A stretch of 64,000 nucleotides of DNA from Candidatus Poribacteria bacterium (GCA_028818705.1 JAPPNJ010000158.1:1-64000), one strand, 5' to 3'; positions 34,968 to 43,792 are shown, counted from the first letter of the stretch. The notes: generated by a model from the letters alone, not told the origin. Translations and numbers: made by a program.

Positions 34968-36014
34968 GTGGCGAATAAGACAACGAAAGTCGGCGCGGCT
35001 ATCGTCGGACTCGGTTGGCCTGGGATCCAGCATCTCAAAGGCTATATTGCCGACCCGCGTTCAGAGGTTATTGCTGTTTGTGACTTAGATAAGGGACACG
35101 CCCAAGAGGTCGCGACGGAGTATAAAATACCACGTGTCTATACCAATCATCTGGAAATGTTGGAAAACGGTGATATTGATGCTGTTAGCGTTTGTCTGCC
35201 AAATTTCCTGCACGCCCCTATTTCGATTGATGCGTTGAACGCTGGCAAACATGTGCTGTGTGAGAAACCGCCTGCTCGGAGTGCTCAGGAAGCAAAAGCG
35301 ATGGCTGATGCTGCTGCCGAAAACGATAAGACGCTAATGTATGCACTCGTGCAGCGATTTGATGGAAGCACCCAAACGCTCAAACAGTTGGTGCGGGAAG
35401 GCGAACTCGGCGAAATTTACTTTGGCAAAGCCGGTTATGTTCGGCGGCGCGGTGTTCCCGTGGGTAGAGAGGGCTGGTTTGTCGATAAGGAACGCTCAGG
35501 CGGCGGCGCGCTTATAGATATCGGCGTTCACGCTTTAGATTGTGTCTGGTGGCTAATGAACTCTCCAAGACCTGTGGAAGTTATGGGAACATCGTATTCT
35601 CATTTTGAGCATTTGGTGCCTGATGATGTCAAGTACGATGTCGATGATGCAACGTTTGCCCAAATCCGTTTTGAAAACGGTGCGACTATTGTCCTTGAAA
35701 CAACGTGGGCACTGAACCTACCGGGCGACAATTACATTAAAATAGCAGGAACGAAAGCGGGAGCGTCGCTCAGTCCCTTTACACTTTACACAGAAGAAGA
35801 TGGTCAGGAGTTGGATAAATCGCTTGATGCACCGTCGATTAACGGCTTTGACGAAGAGGTAAAGCACTTCGTCGGGTGTATAGTCGACGAGAAGGTGCCT
35901 ATCTCTTCAGCAGAACAGGGCATCATGCTGATGCAGATGCTTGACGGTATTTACGAATCTGCGCAGAAGGGACGGTCTGTACCTATCGCAGATTTAAGTA
36001 TCGCGACTCGATGA
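34968..36014 (+). CDS. Gfo/Idh/MocA family oxidoreductase (second copy)
   Basis: 348 residues from a GTG start, with AAGGAG nine bases upstream. Rossmann motif GAAIVGLGWPGIQHLKGY, the conserved Lys in CEKPPARSAQEAKAM near residue 100, and GGGALIDIGVHALDCVWWLM containing the catalytic-type Asp and His. The C-terminal domain ends with ISSAEQGIMLMQMLDGIYES. A sugar or cyclitol dehydrogenase role is likely. Its stop overlaps the start of the ABC-2 permease gene (ATGA at 36011), so the two are translationally coupled, although no functional link is obvious. Confidence 0.85.
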   Translation: MANKTTKVGAAIVGLGWPGIQHLKGYIADPRSEVIAVCDLDKGHAQEVATEYKIPRVYTNHLEMLENGDIDAVSVCLPNFLHAPISIDALNAGKHVLCEKPPARSAQEAKAMADAAAENDKTLMYALVQRFDGSTQTLKQLVREGELGEIYFGKAGYVRRRGVPVGREGWFVDKERSGGGALIDIGVHALDCVWWLMNSPRPVEVMGTSYSHFEHLVPDDVKYDVDDATFAQIRFENGATIVLETTWALNLPGDNYIKIAGTKAGASLSPFTLYTEEDGQELDKSLDAPSINGFDEEVKHFVGCIVDEKVPISSAEQGIMLMQMLDGIYESAQKGRSVPIADLSIATR

Positions 36015-36826
36015 AATCCCTCTATTTGGCATTCCATGTCTATCTGGCGTTTGCGACGAAATCGTTCCAGAAGCGAATGCAATATCGAGTTGCGAACCTT
36101 GCCGGTTTAACTACCAATTTCTTCTTCCTACTGGTGCAGATTTTTGTCTATACTGCCTTCTACGCAGCACGCACCGGTCCACTACCTCTCAATCTGGACG
36201 AGATTATTACCTATTTCGTCCTTTGTCAGGTTTTTTTCATGCTCATGCCGTTTTGGGGCACTCGCTCTGAAGTTACAGCAGCGATTAAAAGCGGCGATGT
36301 CGTTCTCCAATTAACAAAACCTGTTGACTTTCAGGCATATTGGTTCGCGGATGAATGCGGTAGAGCCTACTATTACTTATTAATGCGCGGACTTCCGACC
36401 TTTCTGATCAGTATTCTCTTCTTCGAAGTGGCGATCCCACAGCAGCCCACCGTCTTAATGGCGTTTGCGATTTCAATGACACTCTCTATTTTCATGAGTG
36501 CTGCGATCACGATAACAATTTTTAGCACCGGGTTCTGGACGCTGGATACATCGGGAATTTCTGGGATGTCTTATGCCATAATTACCTTATTTTCCGGAAT
36601 GTTAGTTCCGATTGCGCTATGGCCCGAATGGTTGGCGCATGTTGCGCGATGGATACCGTTTGAGGGTTTGATTGATGTCCCGTTTAGTATTTATCTGGAT
36701 AAGATTACAGGTATCAGTGCTTGGATTGCTATAAGCAAGCAGATGGCGTGGACCCTCTTTTTTCTTGGACTGGGACGTCTTCTTTTAACCCGTGGGTTTT
36801 CGAGGCTGGTTATACAAGGCGGTTAG
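36011..36826 (+). CDS. ABC-2 type transporter permease A
   Basis: A 271-residue membrane protein with six hydrophobic helices and a cytoplasmic N-terminus (FATKSFQKRMQYRVANLAG). The pattern PVDFQAYWFADECGRAYYYLL, and the closing ISGMSYAIITLFSGMLVPIALWPEWL followed by PFEGLIDVPFSIYL, match the permeases of daunorubicin-like or DUF990 exporters (ABC-2). It pairs with the second permease at 36844-37644 and the ATPase at 37821-38837 to form an exporter. Substrate unknown. Confidence 0.82.
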   Translation: MKSLYLAFHVYLAFATKSFQKRMQYRVANLAGLTTNFFFLLVQIFVYTAFYAARTGPLPLNLDEIITYFVLCQVFFMLMPFWGTRSEVTAAIKSGDVVLQLTKPVDFQAYWFADECGRAYYYLLMRGLPTFLISILFFEVAIPQQPTVLMAFAISMTLSIFMSAAITITIFSTGFWTLDTSGISGMSYAIITLFSGMLVPIALWPEWLAHVARWIPFEGLIDVPFSIYLDKITGISAWIAISKQMAWTLFFLGLGRLLLTRGFSRLVIQGG

Positions 36827-36843
36827 TAGGTATTGGAGAAAAG

Positions 36844-37644
36844 ATGCACCATCTTTCACTCTACTTCCATTTTGTCAAACTTCGTATCCGCTCGCAGATG
36901 GAGTATCGTCTCTCATTTGTCTTTGAACTATTTGCCCAAGCCAGCATCTCCGTCATCGATTTTTTTATGATTGCCCTCCTCTTTAACCGTTTCAAGCAGT
37001 TGGCGGGATGGAGTCTGTGGGAAGTCGGATTTCTCTATGGCATGATTGGTATCTGTTTTGCTATTGCTGAAATGTTTGGCAGGGGGTTTGATGTCTTTCA
37101 AAGGAGTATTTTGCGCGGTGATTTTGATACAATACTCATTCGACCTCTCGGTACTTTCTATCAAGTTTTTTCTCATGAATTTCTACTCCGTCGGTTAGGG
37201 AGAATAGCGCAAGCACTGGTTGTCTTGCTCATTGCCAATGCGCAATTAGCTGTGTCGTGGTCGTTTACTAAGGTGGGGTATCTATTAATTTCGTTGATAG
37301 GCGGGACGTGCTTTTTTGTAGGTCTCTTCGTCATCGGTGCGACGAGCTGTTTCTGGACTGTTCAATCGATTGAGATCATTAATATTTTTACGAACGGCGG
37401 CGTTTTTATGGGAAGTTATCCGTTTTCTATTTATCGATGGTGGTTTCGACATTTCTTCACCTTTATTGTTCCTCTTGCCTGCGTTAACTATTTTCCGTCC
37501 CTTTTTCTGTTGGGAAAAGTTGAATCATTGGGTGCCTCACCGATTGGTGTTATATTAGCGCCTTTCGCAGGTTTTCTCTTTCTCGGTATCACTATGCTGT
37601 TCTGGAGATGGGGTGTTTTACGTTATCAAAGCACGGGACATTAG
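36844..37644 (+). CDS. ABC-2 type transporter permease B (DUF990-like)
   Basis: About 266 residues from ATG 36844 with GGAGAAAAG just upstream; the longer frame from 36721 overlaps permease A and is not used. FVKLRIRSQMEYRLSFVFEL at the N-terminus and RGDFDTILIRPLGTFYQVFSHEF, then NGGVFMGSYPFSIYRWWFRHFFTFIVPLACVNYFPSL, are typical of the second permease of this exporter type. Six helices. It forms a heterodimer with permease A by family precedent. Confidence 0.82.
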   Translation: MHHLSLYFHFVKLRIRSQMEYRLSFVFELFAQASISVIDFFMIALLFNRFKQLAGWSLWEVGFLYGMIGICFAIAEMFGRGFDVFQRSILRGDFDTILIRPLGTFYQVFSHEFLLRRLGRIAQALVVLLIANAQLAVSWSFTKVGYLLISLIGGTCFFVGLFVIGATSCFWTVQSIEIINIFTNGGVFMGSYPFSIYRWWFRHFFTFIVPLACVNYFPSLFLLGKVESLGASPIGVILAPFAGFLFLGITMLFWRWGVLRYQSTGH

Positions 37645-37808
37645 ATAGTTATCGGTTATCAGTTATTGGTCGTCAGTTAAGAAGTGCTTTGTAGCAATCG
37701 CCCAAACTTGGAGTACTCCGGTCCAGGGAGGGGTAAATTGTTAAGTTAACCTCTTAACTCACAACTCAGAACCGATGACTCATAACTAATGATCCTGACG
37801 ACTGACAA
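37644..37808. repeat. TCAGTT-word interspersed repeat, copy 4
   Basis: Begins TAGTTATCGGTTATCAGTT, has TGTAGCAATCGCCC, CTTGGAGTACTCC and AAATTGTTAAG at the core, and ends GACGACTGACAACCCC. It separates the permease and ATPase genes of one exporter. Confidence 0.7.
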
Positions 37809-37820
37809 CCCCTAAAAAAT

Positions 37821-38837
37821 ATGATTGAAGTTGATAATCTTAGCAAAACCTTCAAAGTTTATCATCACCGCAAGGGATTTTTCGGGAGTTTTGTGAATCT
37901 TCTTTCTCGCAAACACCGGATCGTTCAAGCCGTGGATCGGGTCTCTTTCACTGTTGCCCGCGGTGAAATTGTGGGATATTTAGGTCCAAACGGTGCGGGG
38001 AAGTCAACGACTATCAAGATGTTGACCGGTATTTTGGTGCCTTCATCGGGTAGTGTGACTGTGAATGGTTATATACCGCATCGACAGCGGAAAGAGAATG
38101 CTAAACACATTGGCGTCGTGTTTGGGCAGCGCTCGCATCTATGGTTTGATCTACCGGTGCAAGAATCGTTTGAGTTGCTACAGCATATCTATCGAATTCC
38201 GCAGACGCAATACCGCCAGAATGTAGAAATGTTTGACGAGTTGCTTAACCTTGGTGATTTTTTTCAGACACCTGTCCGTCAATTGAGCCTCGGTCAGCGG
38301 ATGCGGGCGGATATTGCTGCTGCATTACTCCACAATCCAGATGTGCTATTTCTTGACGAACCGACGATTGGTTTGGATGTGGTTGCAAAAGCACGGATTC
38401 GTCAGTTTATCCAGCGGATTAACGCCGAACGGCAAGTCACGGTTGTGTTAACAACACACGATTTGGACGATATCGAGAGATTATGCAGGCGCGTTATTCT
38501 CATTGACAACGCCCGTCTCCGTTTTGACGGGGAACTCACCACACTTCGGCGGATGCTTTCGACAGAACGGCTTTTGAGTGTAGATTACGCTGAAGCCTAT
38601 CCAGATGTTAGTATTCCTAATGCACACGTTGTGTATCAGGAAGGTGCTCGCGTGCAGTATCGATTTTCCCCGGAAGAGATTAGCGCGGCGGATCTTATTG
38701 GTGTAATCCTCAAGAAATTCAGAATTGTAGATGTGTCGATTCAGGAACCCGATATTGAGGACTTAATCAAGACTGTTTACGAAGACAATCTCACGCTTGA
38801 GCATAAATTAGCGGAGCCGGTATCTTCAGACGCATAG
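37821..38837 (+). CDS. ABC-2 exporter ATP-binding protein
   Basis: 338-residue ATPase. Walker A GPNGAGKSTTIKML near residue 57, Q-loop VFGQRSHLWFDLPV, signature LSLGQRMRADIAAAL, Walker B LFLDEPTIGLDVVA and switch TTHDLDDIERL are all intact. The N-terminal extension VYHHRKGFFGSFVNLLSRK and the RMRAD signature are features of ATPases that partner ABC-2/DUF990 permeases. It should drive the permeases encoded just upstream (36011-37644). The start follows the repeat by 12 bp and has no clear Shine-Dalgarno, so translation may be weak or depend on the upstream message. Confidence 0.88.
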   Translation: MIEVDNLSKTFKVYHHRKGFFGSFVNLLSRKHRIVQAVDRVSFTVARGEIVGYLGPNGAGKSTTIKMLTGILVPSSGSVTVNGYIPHRQRKENAKHIGVVFGQRSHLWFDLPVQESFELLQHIYRIPQTQYRQNVEMFDELLNLGDFFQTPVRQLSLGQRMRADIAAALLHNPDVLFLDEPTIGLDVVAKARIRQFIQRINAERQVTVVLTTHDLDDIERLCRRVILIDNARLRFDGELTTLRRMLSTERLLSVDYAEAYPDVSIPNAHVVYQEGARVQYRFSPEEISAADLIGVILKKFRIVDVSIQEPDIEDLIKTVYEDNLTLEHKLAEPVSSDA

Positions 38838-38847
38838 GCAATTGACT

Positions 38848-38877
38848 TGACAGAGCCAAAATCTATAGGGTAAAATA
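38848..38877 (+). promoter_or_regulatory. Sigma-70-like promoter for the LamG gene
   Basis: TTGACA (38848-38853), 18-base spacer, TAAAAT (38872-38877), about 120 bp before the LamG start. Confidence 0.45.
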
Positions 38878-38957
38878 TATGAAAAAGTTTTTAGCGAATC
38901 CAAATGCTGTGCACGATGTGCGGCAGCCATGCCCATTGGGAGCGTGCCTGCTACCTT

Positions 38958-38980
38958 GCACAGACTAACAGTCTATGCTA
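38958..38980. repeat. Short hairpin element before the LamG gene
   Basis: GCACAGACT-aac-AGTCTATGC with a following TAC. It has the same AAC loop and trailing GCTAC as the hairpin at 18857-18880, while the stem bases differ. Confidence 0.5.
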
Positions 38981-38997
38981 CAAAAGGAGCAATTCAA

Positions 38998-39771
38998 ATG
39001 ATTCTAAGGAATATGAGCGCAACCTGCGTCTTCGCTGTACTTCTCACGATGTTTTGCTATGTGACAGCGGCTGATGCACAAGATTTCGTAACGGATGGAC
39101 TCGTTGCCCATTATACGCTCAATGAGGCGGATCTGGATGGAAAGGTCGTCAAAGATATCTCCCCTAATGGCAACGATGCAGAACTCGTCGGTAAACTCAA
39201 CTTTGTCGAAGGCGCGGCGGATGGCACAAACGAAGCGATGGAATTTGAAGGGAAACCCGACAACTACGTTAAAATCCCCGATCTGGGGGACTTTGACCAC
39301 GTGTCTATTGAGTGCTATGCACTTGAGGGGCAGTTCGGGGCTATTCAAGGCATCGTTTCAACGTGGCTGTGGGCGGCTGGCAAGGTCCATTTCAAATTTG
39401 AAGGAAACCAGATCCAGGTCCATAAGAACGACGGTGTCAAAATCCGTTTGAATGCTGAAGCTGAAACGTGGTATCACATCATTTACACCAGCAATACCAA
39501 GGACAACGAGCTTAAACTCTACGTTGATGGTGAATTGGTGGATGAAGGAAACGCTGGTACGACTCCTGAAAACATGCAGGAGCGTCGGATTGGCAGTGAA
39601 CATGATGGCAGATACCTAACGGGTATGATTGATAATGTCCGTATCTACGACCGGATTCTTGATGAGGGGGAAGTTCAGCAGAACTTTGAGTCCGAAAGCG
39701 ATACCTGGCCTGTTGAACCTGCCGGAAAACTTTCGACTACTTGGGGGTACCTCAAGGGTTTAAGAAATTAA
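38998..39771 (+). CDS. Secreted LamG-domain protein with C-terminal KLSTTW tail
   Basis: About 257 residues from ATG 38998 (AGGAG eight bases upstream); upstream in-frame codons lie in a palindromic repeat. The signal peptide is VFAVLLTMFCYVTAADAQ. The mature protein is one concanavalin-A-like LamG jelly roll: GLVAHYTLNEADLDGKVVKD, DISPNGNDAELVG, DNYVKIPDLGDF, TWYHIIYTSNTKDNELKLYVDGE, GMIDNVRIYDRILDEGEV. These domains bind sugars or proteins at the surface. The last residues, KLSTTWGYLKGLRN, resemble the end of the HmuY-like protein at 4348-5001 and may be a sorting or anchoring tail. Confidence 0.85.
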   Translation: MILRNMSATCVFAVLLTMFCYVTAADAQDFVTDGLVAHYTLNEADLDGKVVKDISPNGNDAELVGKLNFVEGAADGTNEAMEFEGKPDNYVKIPDLGDFDHVSIECYALEGQFGAIQGIVSTWLWAAGKVHFKFEGNQIQVHKNDGVKIRLNAEAETWYHIIYTSNTKDNELKLYVDGELVDEGNAGTTPENMQERRIGSEHDGRYLTGMIDNVRIYDRILDEGEVQQNFESESDTWPVEPAGKLSTTWGYLKGLRN

Positions 39772-39776
39772 GAACG

Positions 39777-39917
39777 GTTATGGGTTGTCAGTTATGGGTT
39801 GTCAGTTAAAGGATGCGTCTATTGAACCAGCGCCCTCTTAAACTGAAAATGCTTGGAAGGAGTGAATTGGTACAGATGGCTCTTAAACTGAAAACTGAAG
39901 ACCGACAACTGAAAACC
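39777..39917. repeat. TCAGTT-word interspersed repeat, copy 5, running into a coding start
   Basis: GGTTGTCAGTTATGGGTTGTCAG at the left and CTGAAGACCGACAACTGAAAACC at the right, with GCTTGGAAGGAGTGAATTGGTAC in the middle. Its right end abuts the first conserved codon of the GalU-like protein. Confidence 0.7.
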
Positions 39918-40823
39918 ATTCAGAAGGCAGTTATACCTATTGCTGGATACGGGACACGCCTTTTCCCTGCAACGAAAGCCGTGCCTAAGGCGCTCTTTCC
40001 AATTATCGCTCAAGATGGTTTCGCAAAGCCGATCATTCAGTTGATTATTGAGGAGGCGTTAACGGCAGGCGTGGAGGAGGTGTGTCTCGTCGCTCAGCCT
40101 CAACAGGTTGAGCCGATTGCCGACTATTTTTCTGGCAACGTTGCTGCTGCTATTCGTGAAAAGGTGGAGTTGGCAGGGCAGGCAGACCGTCTGAAAGAGA
40201 TAGGCGAGCGGTTACATTTCGCAATTCAGGCGGAGCCGGAAGGATTTGGGCATGCTATCTATTGTGCGAGAGATTTCGCCGCGGGTGAACCGGTCATCGT
40301 GCTGCTTGGCGACCATCTCTATATTTCAGAGTCAGGTGACTCTTGTACCAGACAACTCGCAGAGGTCTATGTGAAGGTTGGACGGTCAGTCACGAGTCTT
40401 GATCTCTGCCATGAGAACGAACTCTCGCTCAACGGTGTTGTTCACGGGAACCCTTCTGTTGAATCTCCACGGCTCTATACGTTAACACAGATTTCCGAAA
40501 AACCGGCAATCGAATACGCACAGAAACACCTTCGCGCCGAAGGTATCCCAGAACGGCAATATCTCTGTAACTTCGGCATAGACCTTCTCAGTCCACTTCT
40601 CTTCGATATTCTGGATTATAACTACAAGCACCAAGTCCTGACGCACGGTGAGATTCAACTGCGAGATGCAATGACAGAGATGATAAAACAGGAAGGCATG
40701 TACGGTTATCAGGTCGCTGGGAGCCGTTACGATACAGGTAACCCGCAGGAGCTGCTAAGAACTGTCAACGCCTTTGGATTAGAAGGTCCCTACCGGAAAG
40801 TGCTTGAGAAATCCACCCTGTAA
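39867..40823 (+). CDS. UTP-glucose-1-phosphate uridylyltransferase-like (GalU family)
   Basis: Nucleotidyltransferase of the GalU family, making UDP-sugars from UTP and sugar 1-phosphate. The signature KAVIPIAGYGTRLFPATKAVPKALFPI, EEVCLVAQPQQ, EPEGFGHAIYCARDF and LLGDHLYIS are visible, and GSRYDTGNPQELLRTVNAFGLE closes the domain. About 318 residues. The normal start would be one or two codons before IQKAVIP, but there is no ATG there. The frame instead enters a repeat (39777-39917). Candidate starts inside it are TTG 39867 (AAGGAG four bases upstream), ATG 39876, ATG 39849 and ATG 39813; I favour TTG 39867 or ATG 39876. Confidence 0.8.
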   Translation: MVQMALKLKTEDRQLKTIQKAVIPIAGYGTRLFPATKAVPKALFPIIAQDGFAKPIIQLIIEEALTAGVEEVCLVAQPQQVEPIADYFSGNVAAAIREKVELAGQADRLKEIGERLHFAIQAEPEGFGHAIYCARDFAAGEPVIVLLGDHLYISESGDSCTRQLAEVYVKVGRSVTSLDLCHENELSLNGVVHGNPSVESPRLYTLTQISEKPAIEYAQKHLRAEGIPERQYLCNFGIDLLSPLLFDILDYNYKHQVLTHGEIQLRDAMTEMIKQEGMYGYQVAGSRYDTGNPQELLRTVNAFGLEGPYRKVLEKSTL

Positions 40824-40828
40824 ACAGT

Positions 40829-41539
40829 TTAGTCTAATGTTTCCCCGACTTCTAACGCAATAATTTCTACGTCCTGAGATGCGGTCAATTCTCGGAGTTC
40901 TTCAGGTGTTCCTGTTAGCAACGGGAAGGTTCCGTAGTGGATAGGCAGAATCGCTGGCACGTTGAGCAATTGTGCAGCGTAAGCGGCTTCGCGCGGTCCC
41001 ATTGTAAAATGGTCGCCGATGGGAAGTAGTGCTAAGTCGGGTTGGTAGATATCGCCGATGATGCGCATGTCACCAAAGACGTTGGTATCTCCAGCGTGGT
41101 AAATTTTATAGCCGTTCCCAAATTCAATCACGTAGCCTGCGGGTTCCCCCAGATAGACAGTCGTGCCGTTTTCTTCTGTGAAACTGCTACTGTGGTTTGC
41201 TGAAACCATTGTTGCCTTTATATTTCCTACTGTGACTGTACCACCCTTGTTCATCCCAATCGTGTTTTCGACGCCCTGTTTACCGAGCCATCCTGCGATT
41301 TCGACAATGGACACGATTGTGGGTGTATATGTTTTGGCAAGCGGCACGGCATCACTGATATGATCGGCGTGTCCGTGTGTTATGAGGATAACATCAAGGT
41401 TGTCAAAGGTCTTGAGTTCGTCAGGGCACACTGGGTTATGGGTTACCCACGGGTCTATAAGGAGCGTTTGCCCGTCTGCTTCGATTTTGAAAGTGGAATG
41501 TCCGAGCCATGTCAGACGGATACCGTTGTTAAGTTTCAT
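40829..41539 (-). CDS. UPF0173 metal-dependent hydrolase (metallo-beta-lactamase fold)
   Basis: 236 residues with the MBL motif THGHADHISDA near residue 52 (HxHxDH), the opening LTWLGHSTFKIEADGQTLLIDPW, the later His in YHAGDTNVFGDM and PIHYGTFPLLTGTPEEL at the C-terminus. This is the pattern of UPF0173 (YtkL-like) hydrolases, whose substrate is unsettled. It converges on the GalU-like gene with only 5 bp between the stops and no visible terminator. An AAGGAATAATTA leader precedes the ATG; a similar leader precedes the gene at 59563-63537. Confidence 0.85.
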   Translation of the reverse strand: MKLNNGIRLTWLGHSTFKIEADGQTLLIDPWVTHNPVCPDELKTFDNLDVILITHGHADHISDAVPLAKTYTPTIVSIVEIAGWLGKQGVENTIGMNKGGTVTVGNIKATMVSANHSSSFTEENGTTVYLGEPAGYVIEFGNGYKIYHAGDTNVFGDMRIIGDIYQPDLALLPIGDHFTMGPREAAYAAQLLNVPAILPIHYGTFPLLTGTPEELRELTASQDVEIIALEVGETLD

Positions 41540-41657
41540 TTTTTTAATTATTCCTTGCGATAAAATAACGGGGGTTATGTTTATACGTGCCTTTCTTCAG
41601 AGTCGCCTGCGCCGTTGTTGCAGCCTTAGGTTTTTATTGGCAAAGAATACATTGCTC

Positions 41658-42782
41658 TTAAGGTGATTTCCCAAACAGAATTGCTTTTAGTCTTTGGGCG
41701 ATAATTTCTACTTCTCCCGGCATTAGGGTTTGTCCATTGATAACTACGCCATTTTCGCCTGCGCCTGCGATGTCAATGGCGGGATCGCCTGTTTGCAACT
41801 GCTGGAGGATTTCGTCTCGTGTGATGTTGAGTTGTTCTGGATCAAATCGGATTTCGGTACGTGGCATCGGTTGCCCGGCTTCAGATGGAAAACTGCGGTG
41901 CACTGTAACGCCTTGGGTATCCTTGAAGACCTCAGCGTAATAAGTAACCTGATCTTCGTAGGATTGTTGAACTTCACTGTGATCCTGATTCAGATACCAT
42001 TCCACCGCTGCAAGAAGCCCTACCAGCTCTTCTTTCCCTACCTTCATTCCCCTACCGATAAACGGATGCGGTGGTCCATTGAAAGCAATCGCTTCAATTA
42101 GCGATTGCTTTCCGACGATTAACCCGCTGCTCTGGGGACCGTGTAACCCTTTTCCGCCGCTAAAGAGCGCCAAATCAGCGCCCATCTGCGTGAAATGCCA
42201 TAGATTTTCTGGGGGTGGGAGCTGCGCGGCGGCGTCAACAATGAACGGAACACCGTGCTTTTGGGCAATGGAAATGGCTTTTTCGTAGGGGACCCAGAGG
42301 TGTTCCCTGCTTGGGTTGGCGAAGTAGAAAATTGCAGCAGTTTTCTCGGTGATGGCACTTTCGAGTTCGTCAGAGGTCGTGCCGTTTTCGTCGCCTATCT
42401 CTACGAATGTAACACCTACCTGTCGAACAGCAAAATCATATCCGACGCGACCGTGCCGATGCACAATGACTTCGCTTTTCATTAAGTCGTCGAGATGGGG
42501 TAACTTTTCACGTTTGGTAGCATCGAGTCCAGTGATGCAAGCAGCGGTGCTGAGTGTTAGGGCAGCGGCGGCACCGCAAGAGACATACGCCGCCTCATTA
42601 TGCGTGAGTTTCGCAATTTCTTCACCGACCCGTTTTTGCAGTTCGATGATGTCTACGAAGTGTTTCGATGCGTCAACCATCGCCTCAACGACTTCGGACG
42701 GCATAATAGAACCGCCGAGTCGCGTGAGCGTCGCGTTACCGTTGATCACTGTGCGGATGCCGAGGCGTTTATAGATATTCAT
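41658..42782 (-). CDS. SelA-like PLP-dependent enzyme (aminotransferase class V fold)
   Basis: 374 residues. The opening YKRLGIRTVINGNATLTRLGGS is typical of the SelA/DgaE-like family (selenocysteine synthase paralogues and D-glucosaminate-6-phosphate ammonia-lyase). The PLP-lysine is in LFSGGKGLHGPQSSG near residue 206, with the Asp partner in FIVDAAAQLPPP. CGAAAALTLSTAACITG is the cofactor phosphate region. It is more likely a sugar-acid or amino-acid lyase than a true SelA, which is longer and tied to tRNA-Sec. It is downstream of the LolD-like ATPase gene, with a repeat between them. Confidence 0.82.
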   Translation of the reverse strand: MNIYKRLGIRTVINGNATLTRLGGSIMPSEVVEAMVDASKHFVDIIELQKRVGEEIAKLTHNEAAYVSCGAAAALTLSTAACITGLDATKREKLPHLDDLMKSEVIVHRHGRVGYDFAVRQVGVTFVEIGDENGTTSDELESAITEKTAAIFYFANPSREHLWVPYEKAISIAQKHGVPFIVDAAAQLPPPENLWHFTQMGADLALFSGGKGLHGPQSSGLIVGKQSLIEAIAFNGPPHPFIGRGMKVGKEELVGLLAAVEWYLNQDHSEVQQSYEDQVTYYAEVFKDTQGVTVHRSFPSEAGQPMPRTEIRFDPEQLNITRDEILQQLQTGDPAIDIAGAGENGVVINGQTLMPGEVEIIAQRLKAILFGKSP

Positions 42783-42785
42783 TTT

Positions 42786-42963
42786 TTAAGGGTTGTCAGT
42801 TATTGGTACGAATTGCTGACGCAATCCTTTCGGTTGTCGGTGAAGAGATTTCCTTGTAACAATTCACAGGAACTTGAAGTACTCGAGAAAATAGTAAATT
42901 GTTCCACCAAAGGCTCTTAACTAACGACTGACAACTGAAAGTCTGCGCAGCAGGCGAACCTAT
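42786..42963. repeat. TCAGTT-word interspersed repeat, copy 6, with nested palindromes
   Basis: Left end GGTTGTCAGTTATTGG, inner CTTGTAACAATTCACAG and AAATTGTTCC arms, right end CGACTGACAACTGAAAG. The nested unit GGTACGAATTGCTGACGCAA (starting 42802) matches the one in copy 3, and CTGCGCAGCAGGCG is inserted near the right end. Confidence 0.7.
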
Positions 42964-42969
42964 AGCTAT

Positions 42970-43782
42970 TTATCCCACTTCTTCGCCGTCTAATTTACCG
43001 ACGTGGAGGTCAATCTCATCGCGAGATTCGATTTTGTCCACTTTGCCGTCTGCCATGTGGAAGATCCGGTCGGAAACATCTAACATCTTATGATCGTGCG
43101 TTGCGGTGATAATGGTCACGCCGTTTTCAGCATTGAGTCGCCGGAGCAGGGCGATAATTTCTAACCCAGTTTTGGTATCGAGGTTTCCCGTCGGTTCGTC
43201 AGCGAGAACGATCGCTGGATCGTTCGCGAGAGAACGTGCGATTGCAACACGCTGTTGTTGTCCACCAGAAAGTTCTAACGGCTTGTGTTGCACACGGTCA
43301 CCGAGCCCGACAAGTGAAAGTAGGCTGACCCCCTTTTCTCTGCTGTCGTCGGCACTCATACCGGCGAAAATCATCGGGAGTGAGACGTTTTCGAGTGCTG
43401 TCATAACGGGGATGAGGTTAAACGCCTGAAAGATATAACCGATTTTTCGGCAGCGAAGCCATGCGAGTTCGTACGCATCAAGTTGAGCGATGTCTACTTC
43501 ATCGATGTAGACTCTGCCTTCAGTGGGTTTGTCGAGTCCGCCAATCATATTGAAGAGCGTTGATTTTCCGGAGCCAGAAGGACCCATAATTGAGATGTAT
43601 TCGCCGCGCTGGATTTGAAAATTAACGCCGCGAAGTGCATCAACCGTCTGCGTTCCCATCTCATAGCGTTTAATGAGGTTCCGCACGCGTACTGTGTTTT
43701 CTTTTGGCAGGACGCGCTGGAACTTTTCGGGTGTTTCGGCGAGAATTGCGCCAACATCGCCTATTTCTGTTGGTATGTTCAT
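42970..43782 (-). CDS. LolD/MacB-type ABC transporter ATP-binding protein
   Basis: 270 residues. After an N-terminal extension of about 30 residues comes VRVRNLIKRYEMGTQTVDALRGVNF. Walker A is GPSGSGKSTLFNMIGGLD, Q-loop GYIFQAFNLIPVMTALENV, signature LSGGQQQRVAIARSLA, Walker B VLADEPTGNLD and switch TATHDHKML. This subfamily energises FtsX/MacB-type permeases. In this strand's run of genes the only FtsX-type partner is the giant protein at 48039-55400, so the two probably form one transporter or mechanotransmission complex. PqqD-like gene immediately upstream. Confidence 0.88.
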   Translation of the reverse strand: MNIPTEIGDVGAILAETPEKFQRVLPKENTVRVRNLIKRYEMGTQTVDALRGVNFQIQRGEYISIMGPSGSGKSTLFNMIGGLDKPTEGRVYIDEVDIAQLDAYELAWLRCRKIGYIFQAFNLIPVMTALENVSLPMIFAGMSADDSREKGVSLLSLVGLGDRVQHKPLELSGGQQQRVAIARSLANDPAIVLADEPTGNLDTKTGLEIIALLRRLNAENGVTIITATHDHKMLDVSDRIFHMADGKVDKIESRDEIDLHVGKLDGEEVG

Positions 43783-43792
43783 TTTTTCTCCT

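Noticed and set aside
41658..42782. True selenocysteine synthase selA
   Set aside because: The protein is about 90 residues shorter than SelA, lacks its N-terminal tRNA-binding part as far as I can see, and no selB or tRNA-Sec is nearby.
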